Under the pieces are notes generated by a model. The model saw nothing but the letters and a program-made list of their open reading frames with translations, did no database searches and was not told the DNA's origin. The translations under genes and the position numbers were made by a program. From Verrucomicrobiota bacterium (GTDB lineage Bacteria > Verrucomicrobiota > Verrucomicrobiia > Chthoniobacterales > UBA10450), in contig QHNU01000112.1 in the NCBI GenBank assembly GCA_003218525.1, positions 1 through 8,457 on the forward strand: 8,457 nucleotides of DNA, read 5' to 3'. Shown in pieces: positions 1 to 6,620 of this stretch. The number at the start of each line of letters is the position of its first letter. The stretch's first letter is position 1.

Positions 1-1
1 C

Positions 2-76
2 GTTGACATCAACTGCGCAAACACCTTGGTCCAGTACGCGCACAAAAGTTATGCTCTTGTGAAAAGCAGCCAATAG
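2..76 (+). CDS. Possible 3' end of a truncated plus-strand gene, unidentified
   Basis: From base 2 there is an open frame of 24 codons ending at a TAG at 74-76; the start would lie outside the window. The predicted tail ends in ALVKSSQ and contains one Cys. Third codon positions are fairly rich in C and G for the first half, as in the neighbouring real genes. The frame stops just before the first intergenic repeat, as expected where such repeats sit after gene ends. A second frame is also open over most of this stretch, and 24 codons are too few to prove coding. I do not recognise the product. The gene would converge on the efflux operon. Confidence 0.3.
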   Translation, partial: VDINCANTLVQYAHKSYALVKSSQ

Positions 77-79
77 TCA

Positions 80-158
80 GAGATTCCTCGACTTCGCTCG
101 GAATGACAGGAAAGGCCTCACGCTCTTTGTCATGTCGAGCGCAGCGGAGACATCTGAC
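80..158. repeat. Inverted pair of REP-like palindromic elements
   Basis: Two copies of one short element lie head to head. The left copy, read on the minus strand, begins TGTCATTCCGAGCGAAG. The right copy, read on the plus strand, begins TGTCATGTCGAGCGCAG. Each forms a 5-bp stem around a 12-nt loop: ATTCC/GGAAT (83-87 with 100-104) and ATGTC/GACAT (132-136 with 149-153). The stems differ in sequence but both pair, and the loops share GAGCG. Both copies are followed by TGAC, at the outer ends. Short intergenic palindromes in inverted pairs are typical of REP/BIME elements, usually spread by a REP-associated transposase acting in trans. No such gene is present here. Confidence 0.7.
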
Positions 159-200
159 TCCCCCGGAGGATTTGGCGCGCGCCTTGGTGTTCTATTGATA

Positions 201-214
201 CAGCCTTTCGGCTG
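201..214. other. Small stable hairpin with GAAA tetraloop on the minus strand
   Basis: The sequence is a perfect 5-bp stem, CAGCC/GGCTG. Read as minus-strand RNA the loop is GAAA, a GNRA-type tetraloop. It lies 45 bases downstream of the RND gene stop, after the candidate terminator. It has no U-tract and could be a 3'-end stabilising structure or chance. Confidence 0.4.
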
Positions 215-224
215 AGAACCGGGG

Positions 225-252
225 AAACTAACGCCGCCGCTCGCGGGCGGTG
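225..252 (-). terminator. Candidate weak terminator of the efflux operon
   Basis: Just after the RND stop codon, minus-strand RNA would form a GC-rich stem CCGCC/GGCGG (250-246 with 238-234) around a 7-nt loop. The stem is followed by CG and then a partly U-rich run, TTAGTTT. The stem is short and the U-tract interrupted, so intrinsic termination is plausible but not strong. Confidence 0.35.
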
Positions 253-258
253 ATCCAT

Positions 259-3200
259 TCACGCATTCTTCCAACCATTACCGTTGCCGTCGCGCGCGAG
301 GGCGAACTCAGGAGCGGGAGCGACTTCTTCTGGAATCGGTTCTTCTTCAGTCTCGGCCAGAGATTTTTCGCGATGTTCTTTAGCAATCAGCATGTAGAGC
401 GACGGCACAATGAACAATGTGAAGATTGTTCCGATGGTCATGCCGCCCACGAGCACGAGACCGATCGAATTTCGCGCCGCCGCGCCCGCGCCAGTTACGA
501 GGGTCAACGGAAAATGGCCAGCCACTGTCGCGACGGTTGTCATCATAATCGGACGCAAACGAATCCGGGCCGCTTGCGCGACCGCAGCCAGCTTCTCCAT
601 ACCCTGCCGTTGTAATTCGTTAGCAAATTGAACGATCAGAATTCCGTTTTTCGAAATCAGGCCGACGAGCGTGACCAGGCCGACCTGCGAGTAGATATTG
701 AGCGAGGTCGTCCAACCGTCGGTGAAGAATTTTCCGAACGGCATTTTCAGAAACATGAAGATGACCGCGCCGAAAAGTGCGAGCGGAACTGACCCGAAGA
801 GAATGATGAACGGGTCGCGGAAACTGTTGAATTGCGCGGCCAGGACGAGAAAGATCAATAGGATTGCGAGCGTGAACGCCGGCAAAAACTTGTCTCCCTC
901 AGTGCGGAGCTGCCGTGATTCGCCGGTGTAATCAAGCACGTAGCCTTTCGGTAAAATCTTACTTGCCTCGTCTTCGAGAAATTTTAGAGCGGAGTCGAGC
1001 GACCTGGTTGGGACTCCACTAATCGTCACGGCGTTGAGCTGCTGCATGCGATTGAGAGAACGGGCTACGGTCTTGGGCCGGATTGTTGCCACCGTGCTCA
1101 GCGGCACCAGCTGGTTGTTCGGGCCGGTGATGTAAATGCTTTCCAGTTGCTCGGGATTGAGGCGATCGATGCGTTTGATTTGCGGAATCACCTTATAACT
1201 GCGCCCTTCAATGTTAAATCGATTAACAAAGTTCCCGCCAATACTGGCAGAAAGATCAGACCCGACTTGTTGCATGTCGAGACCGAGCGACGCTACTTTC
1301 TCGTGATCAAAAACAATCTGCGCCTGCGGTTGATCGATCTTGGTATCGATATCTGAAAATCGGAACATTCCGGCAGCCATCGCCTTCTGTTGAATCTGCT
1401 TGGCGAATTCAAGAATCCGCTCCGGATCGGCAGTGGAAGCTATGACAAGACTGACGGGAAAGTTGTCGCCGCCAGGAAGAGCGGACGGCATCACGGGAAA
1501 CATTTGGATACCAGGAATTGCCCCAAGCTTCTGCTGCATGAGCGGCAGATAAGCCGCCGTCGGAGTTTTGCGAATGCCCCACGGCTTCAACACCATACCG
1601 CCGAACCCTTGGTCGGGAAAAGTGATCTGAAAAGTGAAACGGGTGTCTGGAACGTCCTGGAAAATCTTTCCGGCGGCGTCAGCGTAGCGGATCGTATCGT
1701 CGATGGTTGCATTCGCCGGGGCGGTAATGATTCCGAAAATAACTCCTTGGTCTTCAACCGGTGCCAGTTCCTTTGAGGCAAAGCTCGGTATCAGGACAAA
1801 CATCACAAGAGCAAGAGCGGTAATGGCTCCCCACACGACGTAGACCGCGGGCCGTGCCGCCAATGTGCGATCGAGATGATTTCCGTACCAATCGCGGAAT
1901 CGATCAAACGTCCGATTAACGAAGCCGCTAAACCCGTGATCGGCGTGTCCGGCGCGCAGTAAATGGGCCGACATCATCGGGGACAGAACGAGTGCGACCA
2001 CGCCGGAAATGGTGACGGCACCAGCGAGGGTAAGCGCAAATTCGCGGAAGAGCGCGCCGGTCAACCCACCCTGGAGCGCGATCGGAGTATAAACGGCGGC
2101 CAGCGTAATCGTCATCGCGATGATCGGGCCGATCAATTCGCGCGCACCCACTAGTGCAGCGTTCATGCGCGACATGCCTTCGCGCATGTGGCGTTCGACA
2201 TTTTCCACCACGACGATCGCGTCGTCGACCACCAATCCAACCGAGAGAACGATTGCGAGCAGGGTAAGCAGATTCAGCGTGAAGCCGAAAACCTGCATGA
2301 GAAACAAGGCGCCGATAAGCGAGATTGGAATCGCAACCACCGGCACGATGACGGATCGGAAAGATCCGAGGAACAGGAAGATCACAACCATCACGATGAG
2401 CAGCGTATCGATCAATGTTTTTACGACTTCGTGAATGGCGTCGTTGATGTAGGCGGTCGCGTCGTAGGCAATTTCGCCGGTCATTCCGGTCGGCAATTCC
2501 TTCTTGATTTGCTCCATCTCGACACGCACCCGCTTGATCACGTCAATCGAGTTGGCGTTTGGCAAAACCCAGATGCCCATGAAGACGGCTTTCTGTCCGG
2601 AAAAACGTACTTCCGCGTTGTAATCTTCCGCGCCGAGCACGACATCGGCGATATCGCTTAAGCGAATCAGATTTCCTTTGTCCTCCTTTACGACGAGCTT
2701 CTTGAAATCATCGGCCGTGTGCAGATCGGTGTTGGCAGTGAGATTCACCTGGAGCAGCGAACCTTTTGTATTGCCGACCGCCGCCAGGAAATTGTTGCGC
2801 GCAAGAGCGCTCCGCACCTGGGCCGGACTAATATTTAATGCCGCCATTCGATCCGGTTTCATCCAGATGCGCATTGCGAAAATGCGTCCGCCCAAAATAT
2901 CCGCCTTCTGGACGCCGCCGACCGCGGTCAGTCGCGGTTGCACGAGTCGCACGAGATAATCAGTTACCTCGTTCGGTTCGAGAATGTTTGAGGTGAAACT
3001 CAAATAGGCCGAGGCAAACTGCGAATCGGCCGCCTGGATAGTGATAACCGGGATCTCCGCTTCCGGTGGAAGGTCTCGCCGGATCGCGTCCACTCTCGAG
3101 CTGATATCGGACAGCGCCTTGTTCGCATCGTAATTCAACTTCAGGCGCGCCGTGATATTCGAGCTGCCTTGCGTGCTTTGCGACTGGATGTAATCAATTC

Positions 3201-3429
3201 CATCCGCGGCGGCGATCGCTCGTTCCAGTGGCGTCGTGATAAATCCGCGCACCAGTTCGGCATCGGCCCCGACGTAAACCGTATTCACGGTGATCGCGGC
3301 GATGTCGCTGCGCGGATACTGCCTAACGTTGAGGGTCTTCATCGCCTGCAATCCGGCAATCAGGATCACGAAGCTGACCACCATCGCCAACACCGGGCGT
3401 CGAATGAAAAGATCGGTAAACGATTTCAT
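259..3429 (-). CDS. RND multidrug efflux transporter, inner-membrane permease (HAE1/AcrB family)
   Basis: This is a complete 1056-residue proton-driven drug exporter of the AcrB/MexB type, expected to trimerise in the inner membrane and pass substrates through an adaptor to an outer-membrane channel. It starts with the typical FIRRPVLAMVVSF first membrane helix (residues 8-20). The TM4 proton-relay pair is D402-D403 in GLVVDDAIVVVENVER. The TM10 lysine is K927 in GLISKNGILIVQFANE, and the TM11 residues R957 and T964 lie in RIRLRPIMMTT. These match AcrB D407/D408, K940, R971 and T978, so the pump should be active. Porter and docking loops lie between TM1-2 and TM7-8. The tail after about residue 1017 is acidic and proline-rich and weakly conserved. 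The gene is last in the operon, 159 bp after the adaptor, with no clear ribosome-binding site. Substrates cannot be inferred. Confidence 0.95.
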   Translation of the reverse strand: MKSFTDLFIRRPVLAMVVSFVILIAGLQAMKTLNVRQYPRSDIAAITVNTVYVGADAELVRGFITTPLERAIAAADGIDYIQSQSTQGSSNITARLKLNYDANKALSDISSRVDAIRRDLPPEAEIPVITIQAADSQFASAYLSFTSNILEPNEVTDYLVRLVQPRLTAVGGVQKADILGGRIFAMRIWMKPDRMAALNISPAQVRSALARNNFLAAVGNTKGSLLQVNLTANTDLHTADDFKKLVVKEDKGNLIRLSDIADVVLGAEDYNAEVRFSGQKAVFMGIWVLPNANSIDVIKRVRVEMEQIKKELPTGMTGEIAYDATAYINDAIHEVVKTLIDTLLIVMVVIFLFLGSFRSVIVPVVAIPISLIGALFLMQVFGFTLNLLTLLAIVLSVGLVVDDAIVVVENVERHMREGMSRMNAALVGARELIGPIIAMTITLAAVYTPIALQGGLTGALFREFALTLAGAVTISGVVALVLSPMMSAHLLRAGHADHGFSGFVNRTFDRFRDWYGNHLDRTLAARPAVYVVWGAITALALVMFVLIPSFASKELAPVEDQGVIFGIITAPANATIDDTIRYADAAGKIFQDVPDTRFTFQITFPDQGFGGMVLKPWGIRKTPTAAYLPLMQQKLGAIPGIQMFPVMPSALPGGDNFPVSLVIASTADPERILEFAKQIQQKAMAAGMFRFSDIDTKIDQPQAQIVFDHEKVASLGLDMQQVGSDLSASIGGNFVNRFNIEGRSYKVIPQIKRIDRLNPEQLESIYITGPNNQLVPLSTVATIRPKTVARSLNRMQQLNAVTISGVPTRSLDSALKFLEDEASKILPKGYVLDYTGESRQLRTEGDKFLPAFTLAILLIFLVLAAQFNSFRDPFIILFGSVPLALFGAVIFMFLKMPFGKFFTDGWTTSLNIYSQVGLVTLVGLISKNGILIVQFANELQRQGMEKLAAVAQAARIRLRPIMMTTVATVAGHFPLTLVTGAGAAARNSIGLVLVGGMTIGTIFTLFIVPSLYMLIAKEHREKSLAETEEEPIPEEVAPAPEFALARDGNGNGWKNA

Positions 3430-3456
3430 CTTATCGCCGTCGCGTTACCAATTTAC

Positions 3457-3547
3457 CTGTAGCCGCCCCGCAGATCGCTGTACTCGCCCCGCTCTGTCGG
3501 GGCGCATCCGGCACGGCGACAGAGCGCCGTGGCTACAGCTCGATCTG
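3457..3547. repeat. Structured inverted repeat (BIME-like) between adaptor and pump genes
   Basis: Two inverted copies of one unit fill most of the adaptor-pump gap. Outer arms are CTGTAGCC (3457-3464) and GGCTACAG (3531-3538). Inside are two perfect 7-bp hairpins with 6-nt loops: CGCCCCG/CGGGGCG (3485-3491 with 3498-3504), loop CTCTGT; and CACGGCG/CGCCGTG (3512-3518 with 3525-3531), loop ACAGAG. The loops are reverse complements. A second arm pair, CAGATCG (3471-3477) and CGATCTG (3541-3547), interleaves with the outer pair. On the mRNA the element lies in the untranslated gap upstream of the RND start. The architecture resembles REP/BIME elements; a role in mRNA stability or expression ratio is inference. 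Confidence 0.75.
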
Positions 3548-3588
3548 CTGCCCGAGATTTTTAAATAAGAATTCATTATCAAGTGGGG

Positions 3589-4758
3589 TTACGAATCGAC
3601 CGGAGTTGGATTCACCTCCGGTTTCGGTGCGAGATCATTGTTGATCGTCACGGCCATTCCGTTACGCAACTTGAAAACACCGGCTCCGACCACCGTTTCG
3701 CCGGTCTTCAGGCCTTGCGTGATGGAGACAAAATCCCCGCGTGCTTCACCCACCCGCACGAATTGCTGACGGATCACCTGCGATTCTTTGCCGGTTTTTT
3801 CATCCTTCTTTTTCTCGATCACGTAAACTGAATCGCCATAAGGCGCGTAGGAAATAGCCGAACCCGGAATGACGAGCGTCTTATGTTTCTCCGGCAGCAC
3901 CACGTCGATCTTGGCAAACATTCCGGGTCGCAACACATGATCCGGATTTTGCAAAGTCGCTTGCAGCATCACATTTCGGGTTGAGACATCGACCATCGAA
4001 TTCACCGCGGTCAACTTTCCATTGAAAACACGACCCGGCACCGCGTCTGTCGTGACGCGAATTTCAAGACCGGCCGACAACTTTGCGAAATGCTGCTGCG
4101 GCAGCGCGAAATCGGCGAAGACCGGATCGAGCGATTGCAGCGGAACCACTGGCTGACCAGAGTTGATCATCTGACCAACGTTCACCTGCCGAATCCCGAG
4201 CTGCCCATCAAACGGCGCCACAATCGTCTTCTTCCGAATGTTGGACCGCATTTGGTCAACCACGGCAGTCAGTCTTCGGAACTTTGATTCGGCGGCGTCG
4301 AGTTCAGAACTTGAAACTACCTTTTTGGTGGCAAGACCGCGAGTTCGCTCCAAGTCCGCGCGCGATAGTTCTACTTCTGCTTCCGCCGATCGCAAAAGTG
4401 CTTCCTCCTGCGAAGCGTCTAATTTGACGAGCAGATCCCCCTTCTTTGCCACAGCACCGTTTTGAAATCCGATTTCGCCGACCGTGCCGCCGAGCTCGGT
4501 CGACACGACAGCACCTTGAACGGCACTGACGCTTCCGACAGCAGAAAGCGTCGGCGCCCAATCTTCCTCCTTAACCACAGAGCTCGTGACGGTAGCCACC
4601 GGCATCGGCGGTTTGGTCGAGACCATTTTGGCAATCTGCAACGCTTTGACACCGGCTAGTAGAACGAACAATCCTACGACGGCCAAAATCGCCAGGATCA
4701 CTGTCTTTCGTGTCGATTTCACTTTTGTCTTTGTCTCGATATGTGCCACATCATGCAT
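3589..4758 (-). CDS. RND efflux periplasmic adaptor (membrane fusion protein)
   Basis: This 389-residue adaptor bridges the RND pump and an outer-membrane channel across the periplasm. One N-terminal hydrophobic helix (about residues 18-40) anchors it, and there is no lipobox cysteine, so it is probably not a lipoprotein. Next come a biotinyl-lipoyl half-motif (about 84-116), an alpha-helical hairpin (about 117-175), the second lipoyl half with the family signature IVAPFDGQLGIRQVNVGQMI (179-198), then beta-barrel and membrane-proximal domains. The frame stays open upstream to 4827, but the ATG at 4756-4758 is preferred: it follows an AAGGAGA ribosome-binding site, and the upstream extension (SGACGGSYSGRR) lies inside the repressor gene and does not look like an adaptor N-terminus. 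The start overlaps the end of the tetR gene by 8 bp, suggesting translational coupling. Confidence 0.93.
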   Translation of the reverse strand: MHDVAHIETKTKVKSTRKTVILAILAVVGLFVLLAGVKALQIAKMVSTKPPMPVATVTSSVVKEEDWAPTLSAVGSVSAVQGAVVSTELGGTVGEIGFQNGAVAKKGDLLVKLDASQEEALLRSAEAEVELSRADLERTRGLATKKVVSSSELDAAESKFRRLTAVVDQMRSNIRKKTIVAPFDGQLGIRQVNVGQMINSGQPVVPLQSLDPVFADFALPQQHFAKLSAGLEIRVTTDAVPGRVFNGKLTAVNSMVDVSTRNVMLQATLQNPDHVLRPGMFAKIDVVLPEKHKTLVIPGSAISYAPYGDSVYVIEKKKDEKTGKESQVIRQQFVRVGEARGDFVSITQGLKTGETVVGAGVFKLRNGMAVTINNDLAPKPEVNPTPVDS

Positions 4759-5383
4759 AAATCGACTCGCTCTCCTTCCTGAATAAGAGCCGCCACAAGC
4801 TCCGGACCAGCTCGATTTGTCGCTCACGCCGTTCCGCGTCCGATGTCCCTGGCGCGTCCACTGCGTCCCGCATCAACAGTCCGCGCGAGGCCGCAAATAT
4901 CAGCTCGGCCATTTGCCGTGGATTCATTTCATGACGCACAGCGCGCATCTCAGGGGATTGCGCGATCAACTCGGTCACGCCGTCGATGAGCGAATCCAAC
5001 ACGTCACGAACGAGCCGCGCCATGCCTGGGTTTCGCGAGCCTTCTGCAAAAAGATCAACCACAAAAGCGCACTCGATCTGCCGTTCGTCGGAACAACAAT
5101 GGGCGGTGAAAAAAAGTTCGAGCGCCTCGAGCAATGATGGGGCCTGACGTGCGCGGTCGAGCAGCTCCTGGATCTCCTCCTTGTGTGCATCGGCCATTGC
5201 CGAAATGACAGCGTCCTTGTTTTCGAAATATCGATAAATGAGGCCGACGCTGATTCCGGCCTCCCCGCTAATATCATGCATGCTGGTCTGGTGAAAGCCG
5301 TGTTTGGCAAAGCAGACCATGGCGGCGCGCATGATTTGCTCGCGTCGATCGGGGGTAGAATCTGAGCTGCGGAAAGAGGCCAT
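4751..5383 (-). CDS. TetR/AcrR-family transcriptional repressor of the efflux operon
   Basis: The protein (210 residues from this start) has the TetR N-terminal DNA-binding domain: RREQIMRAAMVCFAKHGFHQTSMHDI, then the helix-turn-helix AGISVGLIYRYFENKDAV. The remainder is an all-helical ligand-binding domain of normal length, with a FRK-rich C-terminus. An upstream in-frame ATG at 5419 would add 12 residues. The 5383 ATG is preferred because the 5419 ATG lies within the 18-bp palindrome, and a promoter-like TTGACA box places transcription start near 5395. Neither start has a clear Shine-Dalgarno sequence. As first gene of the operon, overlapping the adaptor by 8 bp, it probably represses itself and the pump until a pump substrate binds. 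The ligand is unknown. Confidence 0.9.
   Translation of the reverse strand: MASFRSSDSTPDRREQIMRAAMVCFAKHGFHQTSMHDISGEAGISVGLIYRYFENKDAVISAMADAHKEEIQELLDRARQAPSLLEALELFFTAHCCSDERQIECAFVVDLFAEGSRNPGMARLVRDVLDSLIDGVTELIAQSPEMRAVRHEMNPRQMAELIFAASRGLLMRDAVDAPGTSDAERRERQIELVRSLWRLLFRKESESIYA
4771..4777 (-). promoter_or_regulatory. Ribosome-binding site of the adaptor gene, inside the repressor gene
   Basis: Minus-strand AAGGAGA lies 12 bases upstream of the ATG at 4758 and within the last codons of the upstream tetR gene. Spacing is slightly long, but it is the strongest Shine-Dalgarno match in the operon and it decides the adaptor start. Confidence 0.6.
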
Positions 5384-5401
5384 GGGGCGGGATGGAGGGG
5401 T

Positions 5402-5430
5402 AATTGAATGAACGTTCATTCATTTGTCAA
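5402..5430 (-). promoter_or_regulatory. Candidate promoter of the efflux operon overlapping the operator
   Basis: On the minus strand a perfect -35 box TTGACA (5430-5425) is followed after 17 bp by TCAATT (5407-5402), a 3-of-6 match to the -10 consensus. The palindrome occupies the spacer, so repressor binding would block polymerase. In the other direction TTGAAT (5404-5409), 17 bp, TCAAAT (5427-5432) is a weaker candidate that could serve tilS. Confidence 0.5.
5405..5422. promoter_or_regulatory. Probable TetR operator, perfect 18-bp palindrome
   Basis: TGAATGAACGTTCATTCA is a perfect palindrome of the kind bound by TetR/AcrR-type dimers. It lies 22 bp upstream of the preferred repressor start. 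Its position in a promoter spacer immediately beside a tetR gene supports autoregulation. Binding by this regulator is inferred, not shown. Confidence 0.8.
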
Positions 5431-5516
5431 ATTTATCACGCAATCCCACCCCCCTCTTTCCTCGCAACCGGGTCCGCCTTGACGCATCCCGCCTCCGATG
5501 GCCTGCTCATTAATAG

Positions 5517-6485
5517 ATGCGCCAAAAAGTGGAAATGTTCCGGCCTCTTGCCTCCCGCACCCTGAGGAATTTTCCGCCAGATCAGCGCTACTTAGTCGGC
5601 GTCTCGGGCGGTCGCGACTCCGTCGCACTCCTGCATTGGCTAACCTCCCTCGGCTACCGAAAACTCATTGTCTGCCACCTTGATCACGAGCTGCGAGGGC
5701 GCGCATCGCAGGCGGATGCACATTTTGTAGCGTCGATCGCGGCAAAGTTGGGCCTGAACTGCGAAATCGGAAAAACCGATGTGCGGGTGCTAGCCACCCG
5801 ATCGAAACTATCGATCGAAACCGCTGCAAGAGCCGCTCGATTCGCCTTTTTTGTTCGGGTTGCCCGACAAAAACGATGCCGGACCATTTTCCTCGGCCAC
5901 CACGCGGACGACCTTGTCGAAACTGCTCTCCTAAATTTGCTTCGAGGCGCAAGTCCGGCCGGCGTCGCTGCCATGCGGAACGAATCGATTCATCGCATTG
6001 GAAAAACCGATCTTACCATTGTGCGACCGTTACTCGGGGTATGGCGGCGGGAAATCGACTGCTACATCAGACTGAATGATCTAACCTTCCGCGAGGATGC
6101 CAGCAACGCGGGGTTTGGTCCGACGCGAAATCGGATTCGGCATCGTGTGTTGCCGTACATCGAAAAGCAGCTCGGACGAGATGTGCGCAAAGCCATTTGG
6201 CGCTCAACACAGATTTGGGCCGAGGAGGAAGCCGTGCTCGAGTCCTTGGTCTCAGTCCAGCTCGTTGATTCTGACCTGGAAGTCGTTTCAGTACGTAAAA
6301 TGCCAATCGCGCTACAGCGTCGCGCCATTATCAATTGGCTGCGCGCGCGTGGAATTGCAAATGTCGGATTTGAGGTGGTCGAGGCTGTTCGCAGCTTGCT
6401 CGACCCGGAGCACAGCCTCGCAAAAGTGAATCTGCCGCGCGGCCGTTACGCTCGGCGAAGGGCGAAGAAGATCTTTATTGAATAG
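5517..6485 (+). CDS. tilS: tRNA(Ile)-lysidine synthetase, short form
   Basis: TilS uses ATP and lysine to convert C34 of the CAU-anticodon isoleucine tRNA to lysidine, so that it reads AUA and is charged with Ile instead of Met; it is normally essential. The 322-residue protein shows the PP-loop ATPase motif SGGRDS (30-35), HLDHELRG (54-61), GHHADDLVETALLNLLRGA (127-145), RPLLGVWRREI (170-180) and RNRIRHRVLP (204-213). It ends soon after the TilS substrate-binding region and lacks most of the C-terminal domain of the roughly 430-residue E. coli enzyme; short forms are known. The start is uncertain: ATG 5517 has no ribosome-binding site, and ATG 5535 is an alternative. It is divergent from tetR and upstream of gltX on the same strand. 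Confidence 0.93.
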   Translation: MRQKVEMFRPLASRTLRNFPPDQRYLVGVSGGRDSVALLHWLTSLGYRKLIVCHLDHELRGRASQADAHFVASIAAKLGLNCEIGKTDVRVLATRSKLSIETAARAARFAFFVRVARQKRCRTIFLGHHADDLVETALLNLLRGASPAGVAAMRNESIHRIGKTDLTIVRPLLGVWRREIDCYIRLNDLTFREDASNAGFGPTRNRIRHRVLPYIEKQLGRDVRKAIWRSTQIWAEEEAVLESLVSVQLVDSDLEVVSVRKMPIALQRRAIINWLRARGIANVGFEVVEAVRSLLDPEHSLAKVNLPRGRYARRRAKKIFIE

Positions 6486-6493
6486 TGCGCGAT

Positions 6494-6545
6494 GCGGCGG
6501 TCTCCGACTGTCGTCGAACTAGATGCGACGCTCAGCGAGCGCCGC
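6494..6545. repeat. Palindromic intergenic repeat downstream of tilS
   Basis: A hairpin GCGACGCTC / GAGCGCCGC (6525-6533 with 6537-6545) has a 3-nt AGC loop and a single mismatch. GCGGCG at 6494-6499 can also pair with CGCCGC at 6540-6545, giving an alternative longer-range fold. No U-tract follows, so it is not a typical terminator. It looks like a repeat-derived element, but only one copy is visible in the window. Confidence 0.45.
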
Positions 6546-6590
6546 TAGAGAACGAGAAGGAGCTGGCGAATGTCAGTCAATATTTGCGAG

Positions 6591-6616
6591 CTGCTTCGCT
6601 TTCGCTCAGGATGACA
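6591..6616 (-). repeat. Degenerate REP-like element just upstream of gltX
   Basis: Read on the minus strand this begins TGTCATCCTGAGCGAA, the same core as the two elements at 80-158. The 12-nt loop is conserved in length and begins GAGCG, but the distal stem arm (AGCAG instead of AGGAT) pairs at only three of five positions. It is a decayed copy, ending four bases before the gltX start codon. Confidence 0.55.
6608..6611 (+). promoter_or_regulatory. Ribosome-binding site of gltX, formed by the repeat
   Basis: AGGA lies 9 bases before the ATG at 6621, a good Shine-Dalgarno spacing. The same bases are the stem arm of the degenerate REP-like element, so the repeat seems to supply the ribosome-binding site. 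Confidence 0.55.
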
Positions 6617-6620
6617 CTGA

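Noticed and set aside
80..158. CRISPR array or tandem repeats
   Set aside because: There are only two copies, inverted with respect to each other, with different stem sequences and no regular spacer.
201..252. A riboswitch or other structured regulatory RNA
   Set aside because: The hairpins are short, lie downstream of a gene and not ahead of one, and match no aptamer core that I recognise.
77..274. A 65-codon minus-strand open frame downstream of the pump
   Set aside because: It runs through both REP-like elements and the hairpins, has no recognisable domain, and its start overlaps the 3' end of the RND gene; it is best explained as repeat sequence.
250..615. Several plus-strand open frames of 60-160 codons opposite the pump, adaptor and repressor genes
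   Set aside because: They are antisense shadows rich in His, Arg and Asp, with no known domain, opposite strongly conserved coding sequence.
3548..3588. AT-rich stretch after the adaptor stop as an internal promoter for the pump
   Set aside because: TTGATA at 3582-3577 on the minus strand has no acceptable -10 box at 16-18 bp, so a promoter is not supported.
4759..4827. A 23-residue N-terminal extension of the adaptor
   Set aside because: The frame is open, but it lies in the repressor gene, reads as Gly/Ser/Arg-rich sequence unlike an adaptor leader, and the internal ATG at 4758 has a good ribosome-binding site.
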